Assembly: GCA_903644035.1 (NCBI GenBank)
Contig: CAHJXG010000342.1
Location: 1-7,446, forward strand
DNA length: 7,446 bases
From: Rhodospirillales bacterium
GTDB taxonomy: Bacteria; Pseudomonadota; Alphaproteobacteria; Acetobacterales; Acetobacteraceae
Direction of reading: 5' to 3'
In this document: piece after piece, positions 1-6,033 of the stretch
Layout: every line of letters starts with the position of its first letter
Position numbering within the stretch: position 1 is the first letter of the stretch
The notes under the pieces: model-generated
Told to the model about the DNA's origin: nothing
What the model saw: only the letters and a program-made list of their open reading frames with translations
Database searches by the model: none
Program-made: the position numbers and the translations under genes

Positions 1-105
1 CCGTTGGTCGTGCAATACGCGCGCTACCTCGCCCATGCCCTCTCCGGCGATCTCGGCGACAGCTACCAGTATCGGCAAACGGTGGCGGCCGTGATCGCGG
101 AGACG
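1..105 (+). pseudogene. Peptide ABC transporter permease (DppB/OppB type), N-proximal fragment
   Basis: The reading frame is already open at the window edge. Its first ~35 codons read like the region just after the first membrane helix of DppB/OppB-type peptide or nickel permeases: a 'VQYARYL' segment, then 'GDLGDSYQYRQ' and 'VAAVIAE'. These correspond to the family pattern of a 'QY..Y' helix, the near-invariant 'GDLG.S' and a 'PV...I..R' segment. In the family this is a membrane protein of ~300-340 residues that pairs with a DppC permease to import oligopeptides. Here the remainder, with all further helices and the EAA loop, is missing, and the frame runs straight into transposase-like sequence. 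It is therefore a truncated, presumably non-functional gene. The start lies outside the window. The exact junction cannot be fixed to the base; it falls between about 97 and 111. Confidence 0.6.
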
Positions 106-288
106 GCAATGGTCAGCACGCGCTTCGCCAAACGTCAGCAGATGTGGTGGACCCGGCGCGATACCCCACTGCTGCTGCAAACCCGAACCCCCGCCCTCGA
201 CGGAACGCTCCGACCCTTGTTCGAGTGGTGGCATCCCGGGTTGGCGAACGACAATCCAAACAAGACTAGTCAGTCAGCAACGGCGTGA
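106..288 (+). pseudogene. ISKra4-like transposase, C-terminal remnant
   Basis: Codons from about position 106 to the TGA at 286-288 encode the characteristic tail of ISKra4-like transposases. The recognisable pieces are 'VSTRFAKRQQM', a W-T-R-R segment, 'LLLQTRTPALDGTLRPLF', 'WWHPG' and the terminal 'LANDN'. Intact family members are several hundred residues long, and this tail follows their catalytic region. Only about 60 residues remain here, fused in frame to a peptide permease fragment. The N-terminal and catalytic parts are absent, so the element cannot mobilise itself. Some tail residues, such as 'MWWTRRDTP' where relatives tend to read like 'MQWTKRGAH', look drifted, consistent with an old remnant. 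The family name comes from motif recall; a related IS family is possible. Confidence 0.65.
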
Positions 289-456
289 ATGCCACACATC
301 GCCTCATGGTCTCCAAATGGGCACGCGAGTGAGTCGGGCGCGGCGGGCGCCGGGCGGGGTAGAGGGCTCAGCCCCCATCGCCACAGGAGGCAACGCCACG
401 GCGCCATTGAAGGGTCCCATCCCGCGACGCTGCCCCGCCTTGTCGTTCCGGCCAAA

Positions 457-488
457 TCACCTCCGAAAGTCAGCATGACCGGAGGTGA
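457..488. repeat. Perfect 9-bp inverted repeat with nested 4-bp stem
   Basis: TCACCTCCG (457-465) is followed at 480-488 by its exact reverse complement CGGAGGTGA. Inside the 14-base gap a second small stem is present: GTCA (469-472), loop GCA, TGAC (476-479). The two stems stack except for a three-base AAA bulge. No T-run follows on either strand, so an intrinsic terminator is unlikely. It may be a structured element near the IS end or a REP-like palindrome. Confidence 0.5.
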
Positions 489-557
489 CTGACGGGCAAG
501 GGAGAGGATGGAGGCGGCTTCGATCGGGGAAGGCGGAAAGGCGGTTGCCAGCCTGAC

Positions 558-573
558 ACAAGGCTCGCCTTGT
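558..573. repeat. Short hairpin ACAAGGC-TC-GCCTTGT
   Basis: ACAAGGC (558-564) and GCCTTGT (567-573) are exact reverse complements separated by two bases, so the realistic structure is a 6-bp stem with a 4-base loop. On the + strand TT and then CCCC follow, a poor T-tract. It could be a weak terminator for rightward transcription out of the transposase remnant, but the short stem and lack of a U-run keep confidence low. Confidence 0.25.
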
Positions 574-658
574 TTCCCCTGAGCCGACGCCATGTCACCC
601 GGGCCACCTTGGATCAGGCGAGGGTGATCGTGTGAAAATGCAAAGCAAGTGCCGAACT

Positions 659-690
659 CCTGACGTCCATGCGTGATTGCCGCCGTCAGG
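659..690 (-). terminator. Possible weak terminator or 3'-end structure of the liv operon
   Basis: CCTGACG (659-665) and CGTCAGG (684-690) are exact 7-bp inverted repeats around an 18-base loop, starting about 40 bases beyond the livF stop. A second small palindrome, TGGGC-AGT-GCCCA (733-745), lies in the last codons of livF. Neither is followed by a T-run in the transcribed direction, so these may be mRNA 3'-end structures rather than intrinsic terminators. No better terminator candidate is visible between 500 and 728. Confidence 0.2.
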
Positions 691-728
691 CTTTGGCCTC
701 GACACCGAACGTCCTGGCGAACCCAAGC

Positions 729-1451
<723 letters not shown>

Positions 1452-3437
1452 CTACGCGGCCTCCGCCACCGTGCCGCCGAGGTAGGCGGCGATCACCCGG
1501 TCGTCCGCCTGCACCTTGGCCGGCGGCCCCTCGGCGATCTTCTGGCCGAAGTCGAGCACGGTCACGGTGTCGCACAGGCTCATGACCACATCCATGTGGT
1601 GCTCGATCAGGATCAGGGTGACGCCGTGGGCGCGGATCTTGCGGATAATCTCGATCAGCTCCTTGATATCGGGCGCGGTGAGGCCGGCCGCCGGCTCGTC
1701 CAGCAGCAGCAACTTGGGGTCGAGCGCCAGCGCCCGGGCGATCTCCAGCAGGCGCTGCTTGCCATAGGGCAGGTTGCGCGCCTCCTCGTTGGCGAGCGCG
1801 TCGAGGCCGACAAAGCGCAGGAGGCTGGCGGCGCGGAGCTTGGCCGCGTCGTCCTCCCGCCGTGCCCGCGGCGTGGCCAGCGCGACCTCTGCCAGCGAGA
1901 AGCGGTAGGTGTGGTGCAGGCCGACCATGACATTCTCGATGCAGGTCAGCTCGCCGAAGAGCTGCACGTTCTGGAAGGTGCGGGCGACGCCGGCGGCGGC
2001 GATGTCGGGCGACTTGCGCCCGGCGATGCTGCGCCCCTCCAGCTTGATGTCGCCGCCGGTCGGCACGTAGATGCCGGTCAGCACGTTCATCATCGTGCTC
2101 TTGCCGGAGCCGTTGGGACCGATCAGGCCGTGGATGGTGCCGGGCATGACGGAAAGGTCCACGCGGTCCAGCGCCTTGAGCCCGCCGAACTGCATGACGA
2201 CCTGCTGCACCTCCAGAAGCGGCCGGCCGGCTTCGGTCTCCGGCACGGCGGCGGACCAGACATGCGCGTCGTCGCCGCGCGCGTCGATGACCGCATGGGC
2301 GCGCACCAGCCCGGGCCGCAGCCGCGCCAGGGCCGTGCGGACGAAGCCGTAGATGCCGTCCGGCAGGTAATAGACGACAAACAGGATCATCGCGCCGAAG
2401 ATGGCGAGCTTGTAGTCGGTGATCCGGTCGAGCAGCAGTGAGAAGACGAAGAACGCGACGCAGAGCGCCACCGGGACCGCGACCTGCGCCCGGCTCTCCG
2501 GATGGGTGCGCAGGCTGGCCGCGCCGGCAAGGACCGCCACCGCGGCGATCACGCCCGCGATGACGCGGAACAGCTCGATGTCGGCCAGGAGGTTCGGCAG
2601 CACGACGATGACGACCGCACCCAGCATCGGCCCGATGCGCGACTTGCGCCCGCCGAGCGTCACCGCCAGCAGGAACTGGATCGCGAGTTCCACGCCGAAG
2701 TTGTTGGGGGCGATGTACTGCTCGGAGTAGGCAAACAGCACGCCCGCGAGGCCCGCCATCCCGGCGCTCACGCCGAAGGCGATCACCTTGTGCTTATAGA
2801 CGCTGACGCCCATGCAGTCCGACGCGATCGGCGCGTCGCGCAGCGCCTCGAACGCACGGCCGTAGCGGCTGGCGATCAGCCGGTTCACGACGACGAGGCT
2901 CAGCAGCAGGCAGGCGACGACGACGAAGTAGAACTCGAACTCGCGCAGCCGGGCGGCGGACATGTCGAAGAACGGGATGGTCTCGCTGTACTCGCGCAGG
3001 TCGATGAACAGCGGCTTGCGCAGCGTGATGCCGAGCGGGCCGTTGGTCAGGAAGTCCATCTCGTTGATCAGCGTGTAGACGATGGTGCCGAAGGCCAGCG
3101 TGACCATCGCGAGGTAAGGCCCGGTGACCTGAAGCGCCGGCAGCGCCAGCAGCAGGCCAAAGGCGGCCGCGACCGCGACGCCCGCCGGCAGCGCCGGAAT
3201 CATGCCCAGCCCCAGCTTCTCCGCGAAGATGCCGGCGGTGTAGGCGCCGATGCCCAGCAGCGCCGCATGGCCGAGCGAGACCTCGCCTGTGTAGCCGAAC
3301 ACGATGTCCAGCCCGAGCAGCAGGATCGAGAAGATCGCGATCACCACCAGCAGATGCAGGTAATACGGGTTGGTGACCAGGAACGGCAGCAGCAGCAAGG
3401 CGGCGACCAGCAGGCCGTTACGGAGCAAAGCGGGCAT
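1452..3437 (-). CDS. livM-livG: LivM-LivG fusion: HAAT importer permease fused to ATPase
   Basis: One 661-residue protein combines two subunits that are separate in E. coli. Residues 1-~370 are LivM-like: hydrophobic helices, GYTGEVSLGHAALLGIGAY (49-67) and the ATPase-contacting loop around EALRDAPIASDCMGVS (197-212). Residues ~291-345 add about 55 residues, including two hydrophobic stretches, between PNLLADIELF and DYKLAIFGAMILFVVYYLPDG, where ordinary LivM has a short connection. A linker of ~35 residues (372-406, charged and Ala-rich) leads to LivG: Walker A GPNGSGKS (440-447), Q-loop ARTFQN (485-490), degenerate signature LPYGKQR (556-562, typical of LivG), Walker B LLLLDEP (576-582) and switch His in IEHHM (611-615). 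The ATG at 3435-3437 follows the livH stop by 4 bases, with an AAGAAGG ribosome site inside the livH end. I see no frameshift at the junction, so the fusion looks real. Confidence 0.93.
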   Translation of the reverse strand: MPALLRNGLLVAALLLLPFLVTNPYYLHLLVVIAIFSILLLGLDIVFGYTGEVSLGHAALLGIGAYTAGIFAEKLGLGMIPALPAGVAVAAAFGLLLALPALQVTGPYLAMVTLAFGTIVYTLINEMDFLTNGPLGITLRKPLFIDLREYSETIPFFDMSAARLREFEFYFVVVACLLLSLVVVNRLIASRYGRAFEALRDAPIASDCMGVSVYKHKVIAFGVSAGMAGLAGVLFAYSEQYIAPNNFGVELAIQFLLAVTLGGRKSRIGPMLGAVVIVVLPNLLADIELFRVIAGVIAAVAVLAGAASLRTHPESRAQVAVPVALCVAFFVFSLLLDRITDYKLAIFGAMILFVVYYLPDGIYGFVRTALARLRPGLVRAHAVIDARGDDAHVWSAAVPETEAGRPLLEVQQVVMQFGGLKALDRVDLSVMPGTIHGLIGPNGSGKSTMMNVLTGIYVPTGGDIKLEGRSIAGRKSPDIAAAGVARTFQNVQLFGELTCIENVMVGLHHTYRFSLAEVALATPRARREDDAAKLRAASLLRFVGLDALANEEARNLPYGKQRLLEIARALALDPKLLLLDEPAAGLTAPDIKELIEIIRKIRAHGVTLILIEHHMDVVMSLCDTVTVLDFGQKIAEGPPAKVQADDRVIAAYLGGTVAEAA

Positions 3438-3441
3438 CGGC

Positions 3442-4314
3442 TCAGACCTTCTTGATCGTCTTCTTGCCGAACAGGCCTGACGGCTTGAACGACAGCACCA
3501 GCAGCAGCAGGACCAGGCCGGGCACGTCCTTGTAACCCGTGGACAGGTAGTAGCCCGTCAGGTTCTCGGTGATGCCCAGGATCAGCCCGCCGACGACGAC
3601 GCCCAGCCCGCTGTTCAGCCCGCCGATGATCGCCACCGCGAATGCCTTGAGGCCGAGCGCCGAACCCATGGTGGCGCCCGTCAGCGTCACCGGGGCGACC
3701 AGCACGCCGGCCAGCGCCGCCACCATGCTGCTCAGCGCGAAGCTGAAGGTGATGACCTGCCCGGTGTTGATGCCCATCAGCCCGGCGGCGTCACGGTCGT
3801 TCGCCGTCGCCACCACCGCCTTGCCGAACACGCTGCGCCGGTTGAACAGCTCGACCGCCAGCATCATCGCCAGCGCGCCCGCCACGATGGCGATCTCCAT
3901 CGGCAGCACGCGCACGCCCATGACCTCGATCGACCGCTCGCCGATGGGGCTGGGGAACTTGAGGTCGTCGCGCCCCCAGATGTTCTCGGCCAGGTTCTTG
4001 AAGATGATGCCGAGCGCGATGGTCGCCATGATCCAGCCGCTTTCGGACTTGCTCTTGATCGCCGGCCGCACGCCCAGCCGCTCGACCACGGCGCCTTGCA
4101 GCAGGCCGAACGCCAGCACAATCGGCAGCATGACCCAGTAGCCGACGAAGCTCGCGACGGTGAGGCCCACAAGCGCGCCGAGCATCAGCGCCTCCCCCTG
4201 GCCGAAGTTCAGCGTCTTCGAGGTGGCGAAGGTGAGCTGGTAGCCGAAGGCGATCACGCCGTAGATCATGCCGACGGCGACACCGCTGACGAGCAACTGC
4301 GCAAGGATTTGCAT
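3442..4314 (-). CDS. livH: LivH, branched-chain amino acid-type ABC importer permease
   Basis: This 290-residue inner-membrane permease has the usual LivH length. It opens with a hydrophobic helix (5-24), then the LivH hallmark TLNFGQGEALMLGA (34-47). The cytoplasmic loop contacting the ATPase is visible as VVATANDRDAAGLMGI (167-182), followed by further helices, GLKAFAVAIIGGLNS (221-235) and a basic C-terminus (KKTIKKV). It forms the translocation channel with the LivM half of the next protein. The ATG at 4312-4314 is preceded by an AGGA-type ribosome site about 11 bases upstream, somewhat distant. The gene sits 62 bases downstream of the binding-protein gene, and a strong hairpin fills much of that gap, so its expression is probably lower than that of the binding protein. 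Assignment to the family is firm; the transported substrate is not determinable. Confidence 0.95.
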   Translation of the reverse strand: MQILAQLLVSGVAVGMIYGVIAFGYQLTFATSKTLNFGQGEALMLGALVGLTVASFVGYWVMLPIVLAFGLLQGAVVERLGVRPAIKSKSESGWIMATIALGIIFKNLAENIWGRDDLKFPSPIGERSIEVMGVRVLPMEIAIVAGALAMMLAVELFNRRSVFGKAVVATANDRDAAGLMGINTGQVITFSFALSSMVAALAGVLVAPVTLTGATMGSALGLKAFAVAIIGGLNSGLGVVVGGLILGITENLTGYYLSTGYKDVPGLVLLLLVLSFKPSGLFGKKTIKKV

Positions 4315-4342
4315 GGGGTGGCGGTCCTATCCGGGGCGCGAA

Positions 4343-4370
4343 CCCCCTCCCACGCCGACGTGGGAGGGGG
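4343..4370 (-). promoter_or_regulatory. Perfect 12-bp GC-rich hairpin between binding-protein and permease genes
   Basis: CCCCCTCCCACG (4343-4354), loop CCGA (4355-4358), CGTGGGAGGGGG (4359-4370) form a perfect 12-bp stem with a tetraloop, starting 6 bases after the binding-protein stop and ending 28 bases before the livH ATG. In the transcribed (-) direction only TT follows, so efficient Rho-independent termination is not expected. In many binding-protein transporters an intergenic stem stabilises the upstream mRNA or partly blocks readthrough, giving excess binding protein over membrane subunits; that role is inferred here. It could also be a copy of a dispersed genomic palindrome. Confidence 0.65.
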
Positions 4371-4376
4371 CGGCTC

Positions 4377-5594
4377 TCAGGCGCGCGGCTTGACCCGCAT
4401 GGCGTTCTCGCCAGCCACGTCCTCCTCATGCGCGGGCACGACGCGACCGTCGCGCACCACGCCGAACACCGGGATGTTGCCGCTGATCGCCTCATGATCG
4501 GCCGCAGTGAACGGGCGGTCATAGACGGTCACGACGCCATCCACCCTCTCCTTCAGGTCTTCCAGCGCCGCGCGGACCTTCGCTCCGTCGGTGCTGCCAG
4601 CCTGCTTGATCGCCGCCGCCAGCAGCAGAACGCTGTCATAGCCCTGCGCCGCCGAAACCGGGGAGGGCATGCGCTCGACCTTGTATGCGGCCTGATACGC
4701 CTCGATGAACGCGCGGCGCTTCGGCGTGTTGGGCAGTTGGATGAAGGTCTGCGGCATGACGGCGCCGTCGCCGTTCGGCCCGGCGGTGTCGATGAAGCTG
4801 CTCATGCTCAGCGTCCAACTGCCCACCAGCGGCACCTTCCAGCCGAGCTTCGCCTGGCCGTTGGCGATCTGCGCCAGCTCCGGCCCGATGCCATAGGTCA
4901 GGATCACGTCGGCCCCGGCCTCCTTCGCGCGCAGGAGCTGCGCGGTCATGTCGGTGTCCTTGATGTTGAACTTCTCGGTGGCGACCGCCTTCATCCCCTT
5001 GGCGGCCAGGGCGCGCTCCAGGTCCTCGCGGCCCAGCTGGCCGTAGTTGGTGCTGTCGGCGAGGATGGCGGGCTTCTTGAAGCCGCGCCGGGTCACCGCC
5101 TCCTCGACGATCATGCCGGACTGGATGATGTCGTTGGCCGCGGTGCGGAAGACGTAGTTGGTCTTCTCCTTGGGCGCTGCGAACTGCTGCGCGATCACCG
5201 TGCCGGTGGCGACGTTGTTGATGACCGGGATCTCGGCCTCTTGGTAGAAGCGCTGCGAGGCCAGGGCGACGCCGGTGTTGATGAAGCCGAGCGTCGCGAC
5301 CACGCGCTCCTTGTTGATCAGCTCCTGCGCGATCTGCACGCCGACCTCGTTGCGCGCCTCGTCATCGCGCTCCACCGCGACGAGCGGGCGGCCCAGCACG
5401 CCGCCGGCCTTGTTGATTTCCGCGATGGCCAGCTTCACGCCGTCCCGCATCGAGACGCCCATGCTGGACGAGCCGCCGGTGAACGGGCCGGTGAGGCCGA
5501 TCTTGATCGGCGCCTGGGCTTCGGCACGGAATCCAAACGAAAGCCCGGCGGACAGGGCGGCAGCCAGCAGCAGATTGCGGCGGTTTGGTCGCAT
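4377..5594 (-). CDS. Periplasmic ligand-binding protein of HAAT ABC importer (LivK/LivJ-like)
   Basis: This 405-residue protein is of the type I periplasmic binding fold (Peripla_BP_6 family). Residues 1-26 are a signal peptide: basic PNRR, hydrophobic LLLAAALSAGLSF, then AEA before a likely cut at Q27. The RRNLLL start is faintly Tat-like, but Sec export is equally plausible. The mature protein begins with the family pattern PIKIGLTGPFTGGSSSMG (29-46), then DGVKLAIAEINKAGGVLGR (51-69), AILADSTNYGQLGRED (176-191) and a Tyr/Asp-containing hinge near AAQGYDSVLLL (315-325). The end includes AADHEAISGN (364-373). The chosen ATG (5592-5594) has GAGGAA six bases upstream; a longer frame beginning at 5666 adds 24 residues that break the signal-peptide layout. 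The ligand is unknown: amino acids, amides, urea or aromatic acids all occur in the family. As the first gene of the operon it defines the substrate for LivH, LivMG and LivF. Confidence 0.93.
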   Translation of the reverse strand: MRPNRRNLLLAAALSAGLSFGFRAEAQAPIKIGLTGPFTGGSSSMGVSMRDGVKLAIAEINKAGGVLGRPLVAVERDDEARNEVGVQIAQELINKERVVATLGFINTGVALASQRFYQEAEIPVINNVATGTVIAQQFAAPKEKTNYVFRTAANDIIQSGMIVEEAVTRRGFKKPAILADSTNYGQLGREDLERALAAKGMKAVATEKFNIKDTDMTAQLLRAKEAGADVILTYGIGPELAQIANGQAKLGWKVPLVGSWTLSMSSFIDTAGPNGDGAVMPQTFIQLPNTPKRRAFIEAYQAAYKVERMPSPVSAAQGYDSVLLLAAAIKQAGSTDGAKVRAALEDLKERVDGVVTVYDRPFTAADHEAISGNIPVFGVVRDGRVVPAHEEDVAGENAMRVKPRA

Positions 5595-5600
5595 CAACGG

Positions 5601-5606
5601 TTCCTC
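5601..5606 (-). promoter_or_regulatory. Ribosome binding site of the binding-protein gene
   Basis: On the - strand GAGGAA lies six bases before the ATG at 5592-5594. It is the best Shine-Dalgarno match near the gene, and with the signal peptide starting at that ATG it fixes the start over the upstream in-frame alternative at 5664-5666. Confidence 0.75.
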
Positions 5607-5622
5607 ACAGTCCTTATAGGGT

Positions 5623-5653
5623 CCCCGTTCGGGGTATGGTGACCATCGTAGCA
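5623..5653 (-). promoter_or_regulatory. Candidate liv operon promoter with overlapping palindrome
   Basis: On the - strand TGC-TACGAT (5645-5653) resembles an extended -10 element and would place transcription start near 5638, giving a leader of about 43 bases. No good -35 box is seen at 16-18 bases. The 11-base palindrome ATGGT-G-ACCAT (5636-5646) overlaps the -10 and presumed start, a typical operator position. Just downstream, CCCCG-TT-CGGGG (5623-5634) could form a small leader hairpin. All of this is by eye; an alternative TATAAG at 5613-5618 is too close to the ribosome site to serve. Confidence 0.3.
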
Positions 5654-5724
5654 CAGCCGACACCAATTCGCACGGAAACTGTGAAGGAAATATGAACGCA
5701 TCGCGTTTTTGAGATAGGACTGAA

Positions 5725-5943
5725 TCATGCAGGCGGACGGCATAGGCCTACCGGTTCGGGTGACGCCCGGGGCGCTCGCGGATCTTTCGGATAGCGGGTC
5801 ACACGCATCAGCCCATCCAGCTGCTCGGCCGCGGTCAGCAGGTCGAACCGGCCGGCACGCCAGAGCACGACGAGTTGCGCCGGCAGCGACGAGGCGGCGA
5901 GCAGGGCGCTGACCAGGACGTTGGTGTCGACACCCAAGCGCAC
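5725..5943 (-). pseudogene. PIN-domain toxin (VapC-like) gene, frameshifted and truncated
   Basis: From a GTG at 5941-5943 the frame encodes the start of a PIN-domain ribonuclease of the 'putative toxin-antitoxin PIN family' type: MRLGVDTNVLVSALL with the metal-binding Asp at residue 6, then GRFDLLTAAEQLD and RVTRYPK (47-53). Intact proteins are ~130-150 residues; this one stops at 72. After YPK the sequence becomes DPRAPRASPEP, but dropping one A from the AAA codon at 5785-5787 gives YPKIRER, the family's expected continuation, before a TAG at 5748-5750. Residue 44 is Gly (GGG), where relatives carry an acidic residue in 'LDEL/LDEV'; a GAG to GGG change would explain it. The C-terminal half with the remaining catalytic Asp residues is absent. 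No antitoxin gene is recognisable upstream. It is very probably dead. Confidence 0.7.
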
Positions 5944-6033
5944 CCGTCACCGAGCTTTTGCGGTCGACGCCTTGCAGGCTCGGCACACCGCGGTCAACTC
6001 AGGTCTGCAGACCCGCCTTGAGGGAGAGGCCAG
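5944..6033. other. Short spacer with a 12-bp perfect palindrome
   Basis: The 90 bases between the PIN remnant start and the kinase stop include GGTCTGCAGACC (6002-6013), a perfect 12-bp palindrome, flanked at a short distance by CTCA/TGAG arms on the - strand. It could form a 3' structure for the kinase transcript, but there is no T-run. Any antitoxin gene that once preceded the PIN gene would have to be here, and only a short open frame without a clear start is present. Confidence 0.3.

Larger units (their letters stand above)
289..728. other. Gene-poor spacer between transposase remnant and liv operon 3' end
   Basis: No convincing gene lies in these 440 bases. Short open frames exist on both strands (289-492 on +, 270-593 on -), but their Arg/Pro/Gly/Ser-rich products show no recognisable domain and overlap each other antisense. 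The left part, directly downstream of the transposase stop, is probably the outer end of the IS element; I could not identify its terminal inverted repeat or a target duplication. The stretch contains inverted repeats at 457-488, 558-573 and 659-690, listed separately. The liv operon ends at 729 reading leftwards and the transposase remnant reads rightwards, so the spacer lies between convergent units. Confidence 0.5.

Noticed and set aside
289..492. 67-codon frame on the + strand directly after the transposase stop
   Set aside because: The Arg/Gly/Ser/His-rich product has no recognisable motif and overlaps the opposing frame; probably IS-end non-coding DNA.
270..593. 107-codon frame on the - strand after livF
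   Set aside because: Its end overlaps the transposase tail antisense, it has no recognisable domain or clear ribosome site, and it probably arises from IS-end sequence. I could not exclude a small gene fully.
2502..3455. Open frame of about 317 codons on the + strand
   Set aside because: It is antisense to the LivM half, with low-complexity Arg/Asp/Gln/His composition; the - strand frame has clear LivM motifs.
4428..5642. Open frame of about 404 codons on the + strand
   Set aside because: It is antisense to the binding-protein gene, whose signal peptide and family motifs are unmistakable; the + frame is Arg/His/Leu/Asp-rich with no domain.
5595..5666. 24-residue N-terminal extension of the binding protein
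   Set aside because: The internal ATG at 5592-5594 has a good GAGGAA site and begins a normal signal peptide; the extension would bury the signal peptide and covers the likely promoter and leader.
5594..5986. 130-codon frame on the - strand overlapping the PIN remnant and liv leader
   Set aside because: It shows no domain, overlaps the PIN frame out of phase and runs through the promoter and leader of the liv operon.
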